Shown: piece after piece, positions 1 to 5,518 of the stretch
How positions within the stretch are numbered: position 1 is the stretch's first letter
How the letters are laid out: each line of letters opens with the position of its first letter
DNA from: Candidatus Aminicenantota bacterium
GTDB lineage: Bacteria > Acidobacteriota > Aminicenantia > UBA2199
Length of the DNA stretch: 6,683 nt
Assembly: GCA_030620255.1 (NCBI GenBank)
Contig: JAUXFB010000076.1
Location: 1 to 6,683, forward strand
Direction: 5' to 3'
Notes under the pieces: generated by a model
Database searches by the model: none
What the model was told of the DNA's origin: nothing
What the model saw: only the letters and a program-made list of their open reading frames with translations
Program-made: the position numbers and the translations under genes

Positions 1-1077
1 ATATGCGCTGTAACTGCCTTTTACTAACATAGGGATACCCTCAACTAAAAAGAAATGTCTTGAAAGAACTTCTATATTGGCTGTACAGATTTCAGATACT
101 CCTCCAAAATCATCATAAAGTTTTAAACTTATGGTTTTTGTGCCAGCTTTGTTGAATTTCTTTTCCCATACAAATGGTGTTTTAGTAACAGTATTTTTGT
201 CAATTATTTTTCCGTCTTTGTTAGAAATCTCATAATATGCTTTTACAATTTCACCGTCTGGATCTTTAGCACAGGAAGCATCAATTACTACAGCTTTATT
301 AGCATATTCTTTATCTTTAGAAGTTTTTATACAGCATTCAGGTGGAAAGTTTATATATATTTTTTGTTCACATAAACTTTCGGGAGGATCGCATTTGGAA
401 TTTATAGCCTTGCCTTTAAAAGTATATTCTCCTGGCTTTTTTAAACTTGTTTCCCATTTTGCATTTTCTAAACTTAATTTTTTACTTGCAATTTTAGTTC
501 CATCTGGGCCAATAATTTCTACTTCTAATGATTCTGCATATTTTGAGCCGCTCATGTCAACTGTGATAGGGTCATTTATATTTGCTTTTGCTGGATAGAC
601 TTTTATATCACAGATTGCACATTCTTGGCCTATTTTATAAAGGCAGATGTTCCCACATTTTTTTGGAATAACAAATTCGTATTTTCTACCATCTTTTACT
701 AAAGTCATCGAAAAAACGGTTAAAGCTTTTTTCCCAGCCCATTCAAGGTCTTTAGTAACTTTTACTTTTCCATATGGGCGGAAAATCATCCATTCCATTT
801 TTTCACCAGGTTCCAGGGTTTTTTCTTCGAATGAATAGTTGTTTACTTGATTCATAAAAGCAAGATATAAATCTCCACATCCGGTTTTGTCAAATGCAAA
901 TTTAATTTCTTTATCGTATTTCCATATTGCAGTTTTCAGCATTTCAACACTTGTTACTCCTCCTTTTACTAAAGGATTAACACCGACTCTTATAATCTTT
1001 TTTGTTGCTGCAAATGGTCCTATTGAAGAAATTATAAAAATTCCGATAAACAGAAATAATAAAACATTTTTCCTCAT
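1..1077 (-). CDS. Secreted PKD/Ig-domain protein, 3' end cut by window edge
   Basis: The minus strand is open without a stop from an ATG at 1077-1075 to the window edge (359 codons) and continues outside. An AAGGAGGT ribosome site at 1088-1081 fixes the start. Residues 1-23 form a signal peptide: MRKN, then a hydrophobic run, then a likely cut after PFA. Residues about 30-150 form a beta-rich region I do not recognise. Residues about 157-243 look like an Ig-like fold. Residues about 246-336 look like a PKD domain (ASCAKDPDGEIVKAYYEIS, then FNKAGTKTISLKLYDDFG). The last visible residues (RHFFLVEG...KGSYSAY) could open a C-terminal outer-membrane barrel, but that is a guess. There are eleven cysteines (67, 141, 145, 153, 156, 229, 236, 248, 249, 269, 331), which suggests disulfides after export. 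The function is unknown; a surface or periplasmic structural or adhesive role fits PKD domains. Reading frame and export are secure, the domain names less so. Confidence 0.85.
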   Translation of the reverse strand, partial: MRKNVLLFLFIGIFIISSIGPFAATKKIIRVGVNPLVKGGVTSVEMLKTAIWKYDKEIKFAFDKTGCGDLYLAFMNQVNNYSFEEKTLEPGEKMEWMIFRPYGKVKVTKDLEWAGKKALTVFSMTLVKDGRKYEFVIPKKCGNICLYKIGQECAICDIKVYPAKANINDPITVDMSGSKYAESLEVEIIGPDGTKIASKKLSLENAKWETSLKKPGEYTFKGKAINSKCDPPESLCEQKIYINFPPECCIKTSKDKEYANKAVVIDASCAKDPDGEIVKAYYEISNKDGKIIDKNTVTKTPFVWEKKFNKAGTKTISLKLYDDFGGVSEICTANIEVLSRHFFLVEGIPMLVKGSYSAY

Positions 1078-1107
1078 ATTACCTCCTTACTAAATTTTAG
1101 TTATTAG

Positions 1108-1136
1108 ATTATATCTTATTTATATATAATATTAAA
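1108..1136 (-). promoter_or_regulatory. Probable promoter of the PKD-domain gene
   Basis: On the minus strand a perfect TATAAT lies at 1113-1108. About 17 nt upstream is a weak -35 candidate, TTTAAT (1136-1131). Transcription would start near 1101, giving a leader of about 24 nt that contains the AAGGAGGT site at 1088-1081. The -10 box is convincing, but in such AT-rich DNA chance matches are frequent and the -35 is poor. Confidence 0.4.
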
Positions 1137-1138
1137 CA

Positions 1139-1162
1139 TTTTTTTTAAAAAAAATTTTTTTT
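1139..1162. other. T8A8T8 tract between divergent promoters
   Basis: Eight T, eight A and eight T follow one another without interruption in the middle of the divergent intergenic region, followed by more AT-only sequence. Phased A/T tracts bend or stiffen DNA and can act as UP-element-like promoter boosters. This tract sits just upstream of both predicted -35 regions. The sequence is certain; the role is inferred. Confidence 0.4.
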
Positions 1163-1194
1163 ATTAAATTTTTAGAAGAATTCTTTTTTCGTGG

Positions 1195-1223
1195 TTGATA
1201 AAAGTTTCAAAAAAGGATATTAT
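1195..1223 (+). promoter_or_regulatory. Sigma-70-type promoter of the zinc ribbon-lemA-M48 operon
   Basis: TTGATA at 1195-1200 is followed after exactly 17 nt by TATTAT at 1218-1223. This is one mismatch from consensus in each box, at ideal spacing. Transcription would start near 1230, giving a short leader of about 24 nt to the TTG start at 1254. The AT tract 1139-1172 lies directly upstream. The -10 box is embedded in the left arm of a perfect palindrome, so access by RNA polymerase is probably regulated. Confidence 0.6.
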
Positions 1224-1241
1224 TTTAATTAAAATAATATC
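1216..1241. promoter_or_regulatory. Perfect 26-bp palindrome, likely operator
   Basis: The left arm GATATTATTTTAA (1216-1228) is followed directly by its exact reverse complement TTAAAATAATATC (1229-1241). It covers the predicted -10 box (1218-1223) and start point, and ends 2 nt before the GGAGG ribosome site at 1244. The position suits a dimeric repressor that blocks the promoter. If transcription started further upstream, the same sequence would form an AU hairpin just before the ribosome site. It does not resemble CIRCE (TTAGCACTC-N9-GAGTGCTAA). The binding protein is unknown. Confidence 0.55.
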
Positions 1242-1243
1242 TT

Positions 1244-1248
1244 GGAGG
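1244..1248 (+). promoter_or_regulatory. Ribosome binding site deciding a TTG start
   Basis: GGAGG lies 5 nt before the TTG at 1254. An ATG at 1250 is too close to this site (1 nt) and reads only seven codons before a TAA at 1271. The TTG frame gives the conserved zinc-ribbon protein, so TTG is the start. Confidence 0.7.
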
Positions 1249-1253
1249 AATGA

Positions 1254-1649
1254 TTGAAGTGTCCAAATTGTAAAAGAGAGATGGTTATTCTAGAACTGCA
1301 TAAAGTTGAGATAGACCATTGCCTTTTATGTGGAGGTATATGGCTTGATGAAGGAGAACTCGAACTCTTACTTGAGGGAACTTCAGAAAAAGATAAACTT
1401 CTTGCTTCATTTAAGATTAATAAAAAAACAGATGAAAAGAAAAGGAAGTGTCCTGTTTGTGGAAAAAAGATGTACAAGGTTCTATATGGTATGGAAAAAA
1501 AGGTGCTTATTGACAGTTGCTCTAAAAATCATGGTTTATGGTTTGATAGAGGTGAATTAGATCAATTACTTGAAATGGGAGGCATTGAAAATAATAGTAA
1601 GATTTATTCTTTTTTAAAGGATTTGTTTGGAAAAAAAGTTTTAGAATAA
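1254..1649 (+). CDS. Double zf-TFIIB-type zinc-ribbon protein
   Basis: A 131-residue cytosolic protein made of two copies of the zf-TFIIB-like zinc ribbon. Ribbon 1 has Cys3-x2-Cys6 and Cys23-x2-Cys26, followed by the family signature [10 protein letters not shown] (27-36). Ribbon 2 has Cys66-x2-Cys69 and Cys89-x3-His93, followed by GLWFDRGEL (94-102). The Cys/His pair replaces Cys/Cys, a variation I recall from this family. No membrane segment or signal peptide is visible. The start is TTG, chosen because GGAGG lies 5 nt upstream and the protein begins MKCPNC as family members do. It is the first gene of an operon, with lemA starting 13 nt after its stop. The biochemical role of these small ribbons is not established. 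Position suggests a partner or regulator of the LemA/M48 membrane system, with zinc or nucleic-acid binding as possibilities. The family call is firm; the function is open. Confidence 0.9.
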   Translation: MKCPNCKREMVILELHKVEIDHCLLCGGIWLDEGELELLLEGTSEKDKLLASFKINKKTDEKKRKCPVCGKKMYKVLYGMEKKVLIDSCSKNHGLWFDRGELDQLLEMGGIENNSKIYSFLKDLFGKKVLE

Positions 1650-1662
1650 AGGGAGGTTTAGA

Positions 1663-2220
1663 ATGAGTGGTTTGCTTATTTTTTTTGTTATAGTAGGGAT
1701 ATTGATATTTTTTATTGTTGGCATGTACAATTCATTGATAAGACTCAAAAACCAGGTAAAAAATGCATGGTCTCAAATTGATGTCCAGTTGAAAAGACGA
1801 CATGACCTGATTCCAAATCTGGTGGAAACTGCTAAAGGGTATATGAAACATGAAAGAGAAACATTTGAGAACATTACAAGAGCGAGAAGCCATGCTATGA
1901 AAGCTGGCAATATTGGCGAAAAGATTAAAGCTGAGAAAGCACTTAGTGGTGCTATGGGTATGTTTAATGTTGTTGTAGAAAATTACCCTGACCTTAAAGC
2001 TAACCAGAATTTTTTATCATTGCAAGAAGAGCTCACTACAACAGAAAACAAAATTTCTTTTTCAAGACAGGGCTATAATGATCAGGTTCTTTTTTTTAAC
2101 AATAAGATTCAGATGTTTCCTTCTAACATTATTGCTGGTATGTTTCATTTTAAAGAAGAAGAATTCTTTGAGATTGAAGATGTTAACAAAAAAGAAGTCC
2201 CAAAAGTTAAATTTTCTTAA
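1663..2220 (+). CDS. lemA: LemA family membrane protein
   Basis: 185 residues, the normal LemA length. An N-terminal membrane anchor (about residues 3-22, [17 protein letters not shown]) is followed by a long helical-bundle domain. Family hallmarks are clear: [20 protein letters not shown] (34-53), [19 protein letters not shown] (106-124), then [14 protein letters not shown] (127-140) and FPSNIIAG (152-159). LemA proteins are inner-membrane proteins often encoded next to M48 or HtpX-like proteases. Their molecular role is poorly defined, and envelope stress or protease regulation is the usual suggestion. GGGAGG (1651-1656) lies 6 nt before the ATG. The next gene begins 13 nt after the stop. 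The topology is probably N-terminus out with a short tail, with the helical domain on the other side of the membrane, but the sequence does not decide orientation. Confidence 0.96.
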   Translation: MSGLLIFFVIVGILIFFIVGMYNSLIRLKNQVKNAWSQIDVQLKRRHDLIPNLVETAKGYMKHERETFENITRARSHAMKAGNIGEKIKAEKALSGAMGMFNVVVENYPDLKANQNFLSLQEELTTTENKISFSRQGYNDQVLFFNNKIQMFPSNIIAGMFHFKEEEFFEIEDVNKKEVPKVKFS

Positions 2221-2233
2221 TCAATAAATATCA

Positions 2234-3649
2234 ATGTGGGAACTTATACGCGCAAATAAAAGAAAATCAATACTACTTTTTATATTTATGGGAAGTATTC
2301 TCATATTGTTAGGATATGTTATAGGAGAGGCATATTTTCCTGGGAAAGGTGGCTATAATGGTATTTTTATTGCATTAATTATCTGGGTTATTTGGTCAAT
2401 GATAGGCTATTTTAATGGGAGTTCAATTTTACTGTCATTGAGTAGAGCAAAAGAGGTTACGCACAATATTCATCCCCAGCTTTTTAATGTTGTCTCAGAG
2501 ATGAAGATTGCAGCTAATCTTCCAGCAATTCCAAAGATATATATAATAAATGAGGAAGCTCCGAATGCTTTTGCAACTGGAAGAAAACCTGAGAAAAGTG
2601 CAATTGCAGTTACTGCAGGTTTACTTAACCGTTTGAATAGAAATGAGCTTCAAGGCGTTATTGCTCATGAAATGTCACACATTCTTAACAGGGATATACT
2701 TTATATGACTTTTGCTGGAGTAATGCTTGGCACTGTTGTTATGATTTCACAAATATTTTTAAGAGGGTTATGGTATTCGGGTGGATCTACAGCACGTTAC
2801 CGCTCTAAAAGATCCAATAAAGATGGGGGAGGAGCAATGATGATCATTGCAATAGTTTTGGCGATTCTTGCTCCAATTTTAACCAGGCTATTTTATTTTG
2901 CAATCTCCAGGAAAAGAGAATATCTTGCTGATGCTACTGCAACCAGATTGACCCGTTATCCTGAGGGATTGGCTTCTGCTTTAGAAAAGATATCCTCCTC
3001 AAACATTAAATTTTCCACAGCAAATAATATAACTGCACCAATGTATATAGTTAATCCTCTTAAAAAAACAGGAAGATCATTAACAGGTCTATTCAGTACT
3101 CATCCACCTATTAAAGAAAGAATAAAGATTTTGAGGAATATGTCGCATGGAGTTAATTATAATAATTATCAGTCTGCATTTCGCATGGTCACAGGAAAGG
3201 GTATAATCCCCACATCTGGTCTTAAGGATTCAAAAAATATTCCAGTAAAAGAACCTTCTAAGGATACATCTAAACAACTCAGTGTAAAGGAAAAAAAGAG
3301 AGAATTTGGAGATTTGATAAGGGCAGTAAATGGGTTTGTTTTTTTAACCTGTGTGTGTGGACTTAAAATAAAGTTACCCCCGAATTTTAAAAAACCTGAA
3401 ATTTCATGCCCAAGATGTAAAAGGACAATACAGATGCCTCTGGCAAAGATAGCAGCTGTTGCTTCTGCTGTAAGTGCAGGAGAAGCCATAAAAGGGACTT
3501 CCACATTGAAACCACAAAAATATATAAGAAAGGGAAAAATATGGGAAACAATCACATGTTCATGTGGTAATCATATTCAAATTTCACCATCTTTTATGGG
3601 TTCTAAAGTTAGTTGTAATAAATGTGGAAGAATAATTAAAATTTTATAA
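2234..3649 (+). CDS. HtpX-like M48 membrane metalloprotease with two C-terminal zinc ribbons
   Basis: A membrane zinc metallopeptidase of family M48, close to HtpX, expected to degrade misfolded inner-membrane proteins. Membrane segments lie at about 12-30 and 43-60, with hydrophobic stretches at about 156-178 and 201-224. The active site is HEMSH (145-149). The third zinc ligand is Glu229 in SRKREYLADA (225-234), and the late STHPP motif is at 288-292. The core ends near residue 308, the usual family size. Residues 310-471 are an extra cytosolic tail: a charged linker, ribbon 1 (Cys373-x-Cys375, Cys392-x2-Cys395), a small-residue helix (403-420), then ribbon 2 (Cys442-x-Cys444, Cys461-x2-Cys464). 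Both ribbons have 16 residues between their pairs, implying duplication. The start is supported by the MWELIRANKRKS opening, which fits the family. No Shine-Dalgarno is visible in the 13-nt gap after lemA, so translation may be coupled to lemA. All catalytic residues are intact. Confidence 0.93.
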   Translation: MWELIRANKRKSILLFIFMGSILILLGYVIGEAYFPGKGGYNGIFIALIIWVIWSMIGYFNGSSILLSLSRAKEVTHNIHPQLFNVVSEMKIAANLPAIPKIYIINEEAPNAFATGRKPEKSAIAVTAGLLNRLNRNELQGVIAHEMSHILNRDILYMTFAGVMLGTVVMISQIFLRGLWYSGGSTARYRSKRSNKDGGGAMMIIAIVLAILAPILTRLFYFAISRKREYLADATATRLTRYPEGLASALEKISSSNIKFSTANNITAPMYIVNPLKKTGRSLTGLFSTHPPIKERIKILRNMSHGVNYNNYQSAFRMVTGKGIIPTSGLKDSKNIPVKEPSKDTSKQLSVKEKKREFGDLIRAVNGFVFLTCVCGLKIKLPPNFKKPEISCPRCKRTIQMPLAKIAAVASAVSAGEAIKGTSTLKPQKYIRKGKIWETITCSCGNHIQISPSFMGSKVSCNKCGRIIKIL

Positions 3650-3654
3650 TTATT
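3631..3654. terminator. AT-only inverted repeat at convergent gene ends
   Basis: AATAATTA (3631-3638) and TAATTATT (3647-3654) are perfect inverted repeats around an 8-nt AT loop. The right arm contains the stop codons of both converging genes (3647-3649 plus, 3652-3650 minus). A T-run follows on the plus strand (3653-3656). It could end transcription weakly in both directions, but an AU-only stem is unstable and the site may be chance in such AT-rich DNA. Confidence 0.3.
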
Positions 3655-4777
3655 TTAAGTGTTCACTGTTGATTTTAAAAGATCTGTTTATAGAGAAATC
3701 TTTAAAATCCATACCCCATTTTCCCTCTACAATAAATTTGGATAGATGTTTCCCCATAGCTGGACCAAACATAAATCCATGGCCGCTCATTCCTGATGCA
3801 ACATACAATCCTTCTATTTCTGATTCGTCAAGAACAGGGTTACCATCGGGAGTCATTGTGTAACATCCTCCCCAGTGTCTTAATACAGAAGCATTTTTAA
3901 GAGAAGGAACCAACCTTGTCATTCTCCATGCTATATTAGGAAGAAATTCAAATGAAGCATCTTCTCTTATTCCTGGAACATTAGGTACAGGAGTATAACA
4001 TCCAATTACTTGACCATTAATGAGCTGATGAAAATAGCATCCATCTGAGCGGTAATCTACAATCATTGGCTCAAAAAATTTCGGCATTCTTTCTGTAATC
4101 ATTGCTTCATGTCTTTCAGCATATAAAGGAAGATCTAATCCTACTTTTTCACCTAACTCTCTTGTCCAGGGTCCAGTGCTTAGTAAAACTTTTTCCGCTT
4201 CGATTTTTGTTCCATCCTCTAATGTTATGGAAAAAATCTTATTTTTGTTTAATTTAACAACTTCTTTTCTTAAAAGGAAATCTCCTCTATTTTCTGTTAT
4301 AATTTTTTTGTATCCTCTGAGTACTGCAAATGGAAATGCCTGTCCATCATCCGGACAAAATGCACCTGAGATTATGCCATCTGTATTTATGTGTGGTACT
4401 AATTTTTTTATATCATCAGGGGAAAGTAATGAAACATTGATTTTCTCTTTACGCTGAATCTTTATATTTTCTATGAATTCTTGTTCCATTTTTTTCTCAT
4501 GTGCGAGCAAAAGGTAGCCCCCTCTGTAAAACTCAACATTAAATCCAAATTCATCTTCCATTTGTGAAAAAAGTTCTATGTTTTGTTTCATTAAATGTAT
4601 TGTTGTATGATTTGAGAATTGTTGTCTGATGCCTCCTATGCAACGTCCTGTTGAACCAGAGCCTATGTATCCTTTTTCAATAACTACAAGTTTGATACCT
4701 TTTTTACTCAGATAATAAGCTGTAGCCATACCAATAATTCCCCCACCTATAATAGCTACTTCATAATTATTATTCAT
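3650..4777 (-). CDS. DAO-family FAD dehydrogenase, catalytic subunit (proline dehydrogenase beta-like)
   Basis: 375 residues, a full-length D-amino-acid-oxidase-type flavoprotein. The FAD-binding GGGIIG (11-16) lies near the N-terminus, with Glu34 ending the second strand (VVIEKG) for the ribose. GSGSTGRCIGGIRQQF (39-54) follows. The C-terminal part has RHWGGCYTMTPDGNPV (300-315) and the closing FAD motif ASGMSGHGFMFGPAMGK (327-343). From memory, the GSGST-x-RC-x2-GIRQQF stretch closely resembles the beta subunit of the Thermococcus/Pyrococcus dye-linked L-proline dehydrogenase; glycine, sarcosine, hydroxyproline and opine dehydrogenases are relatives. It would oxidise an amine or imino acid and pass electrons to the Fe-S subunits encoded just upstream. 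No signal peptide, so cytosolic. Start ATG at 4777-4775, with GAGGAA (4790-4785) in the end of the preceding gene. It is the last gene of the operon. The family is certain, the substrate is not. Confidence 0.92.
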   Translation of the reverse strand: MNNNYEVAIIGGGIIGMATAYYLSKKGIKLVVIEKGYIGSGSTGRCIGGIRQQFSNHTTIHLMKQNIELFSQMEDEFGFNVEFYRGGYLLLAHEKKMEQEFIENIKIQRKEKINVSLLSPDDIKKLVPHINTDGIISGAFCPDDGQAFPFAVLRGYKKIITENRGDFLLRKEVVKLNKNKIFSITLEDGTKIEAEKVLLSTGPWTRELGEKVGLDLPLYAERHEAMITERMPKFFEPMIVDYRSDGCYFHQLINGQVIGCYTPVPNVPGIREDASFEFLPNIAWRMTRLVPSLKNASVLRHWGGCYTMTPDGNPVLDESEIEGLYVASGMSGHGFMFGPAMGKHLSKFIVEGKWGMDFKDFSINRSFKINSEHLK

Positions 4778-4781
4778 ATGA

Positions 4782-5045
4782 TTATTCCTCTACAAAGATT
4801 TTCATATGAACCGGTTTTAAAGGAGGGCGTTTATTCCACTGTTCAATTTCCTTGGGATTCTTATTTAATTCTCGGGCAAGTAATGAAACTAATATTGGCC
4901 CGCATGTTCTTCCCTGACAAGGGCCCATTCCCACTCGTAATATACGTTTGAGCTCTTCAAGAGTTGTTGCACCTGATTGTATTGCTTCAACTATTTCATC
5001 CTCTGTTACATCTTCGCATCTGCAGACAATAACCTTTTCTTTCAT
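4782..5045 (-). CDS. BFD-like [2Fe-2S] protein, small subunit of the dehydrogenase
   Basis: 87 residues. The cluster ligands are Cys8-x-Cys10 near the N-terminus and Cys43-x4-Cys48, the pattern of the bacterioferritin-associated ferredoxin (BFD) fold. The surrounding sequence VCRCEDVTEDEI (7-18), ELKRILRVGMGPCQGRTCGP (31-50) and the tail RPPLKPV are typical of the form found with amino-acid and HCN-synthase-type dehydrogenases. It would relay electrons between the DAO subunit and the FAD/NAD subunit, in the place of PdhX in a PdhAFXB-type complex. The ATG at 5045-5043 overlaps the TGA of the upstream gene by four bases (ATGA), and AGGAGG (5056-5051) lies 5 nt upstream, so translation is probably coupled. 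Its stop lies 4 nt before the next start. Confidence 0.93.
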   Translation of the reverse strand: MKEKVIVCRCEDVTEDEIVEAIQSGATTLEELKRILRVGMGPCQGRTCGPILVSLLARELNKNPKEIEQWNKRPPLKPVHMKIFVEE

Positions 5046-5518
5046 TTTTTCCTCCTGAAGCCTCTTACAATTCTTATTAGTTTTTTATCCATTTTTAAAG
5101 TTACTAAAATAGTACGATCATGTTTTTTTAAATTTTTTATTTGATCAATGGTTCCTTCACCTACTTTTTGGCCGGAACGATCAAGAAGGTCAACTGGTTC
5201 ACCTTTATCTGGAGGAAATAGTTCATATGGTATTGTAACAAGACCATACCCTTTGGAAAGATCCATTAAAAAGATCGCTAATCCAGGGCAAATTCCAAGG
5301 CACAGACCACATCCTGTGCAGGTTTCAAAATTAACTTTTGGAGAAGAATTAATATTTCCTTCAATTGTTATAGCTCCAAAGGGGCAGGCTTCTACGCATG
5401 GATCACATGGTATATTCTGTATGCATTCGATTATTGCTACTGGTTTTTCTTTAATCCTCTCTTTTGATGGGAATTCTAAGTGTTTTTCAAGAAAGTATCC
5501 CTTTTTAGTGTATTCCAT
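5042..5518 (-). CDS. Ferredoxin-like [4Fe-4S] electron-transfer subunit
   Basis: 158 residues from the ATG at 5518-5516. The frame is open further upstream to an ATG at 5572. I chose the internal ATG because AAGGAGG (5534-5528) lies 9 nt before it, and because the longer form would overlap the preceding gene by 68 nt. Two cysteine groups are seen: Cys32-x5-Cys38-x2-Cys41-x3-Cys45-Pro and Cys67-x2-Cys70-x2-Cys73-x3-Cys77-Pro. The second is canonical. The first has a longer first spacing, so its fourth ligand is less sure. Residues about 88-158 form a beta-rich basic tail (GYGLVTIPYELFPPDKGEPV, then DRTILVTL) typical of ferredoxins in these dehydrogenase operons. The role is electron relay, equivalent to PdhF. 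The gene start overlaps the end of the upstream gene by 14 nt. Confidence 0.9.
   Translation of the reverse strand: MEYTKKGYFLEKHLEFPSKERIKEKPVAIIECIQNIPCDPCVEACPFGAITIEGNINSSPKVNFETCTGCGLCLGICPGLAIFLMDLSKGYGLVTIPYELFPPDKGEPVDLLDRSGQKVGEGTIDQIKNLKKHDRTILVTLKMDKKLIRIVRGFRRKK

Noticed and set aside
395..1093. Three small plus-strand open frames (395-598, 647-838, 887-1093)
   Set aside because: They are shadows of the long uninterrupted minus-strand gene, without ribosome sites or recognisable protein features.
1090..1100. Short 11-bp palindrome CTAAATTTTAG near the predicted leftward start point
   Set aside because: Five-base AT-rich arms are expected by chance here; too weak to call an operator.
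1216..1241. Palindrome as an intrinsic terminator
   Set aside because: It has no GC stem and no following T-run, and it precedes a ribosome site and gene start, so an operator is more likely.
1229..1477. Minus-strand 82-codon open frame
   Set aside because: It lies opposite the zinc-ribbon gene and runs through the promoter palindrome; its sequence is low-complexity Ser/Phe and it has no family features.
1330..1560. Second plus-strand open frame of 76 codons inside the zinc-ribbon gene
   Set aside because: The other frame encodes both conserved zinc ribbons, so this is an out-of-frame shadow.
3169..3555. Minus-strand 128-codon open frame opposite the protease tail
   Set aside because: The plus strand has two paired zinc ribbons in the same stretch; the minus frame shows no motif or ribosome site that would support it.
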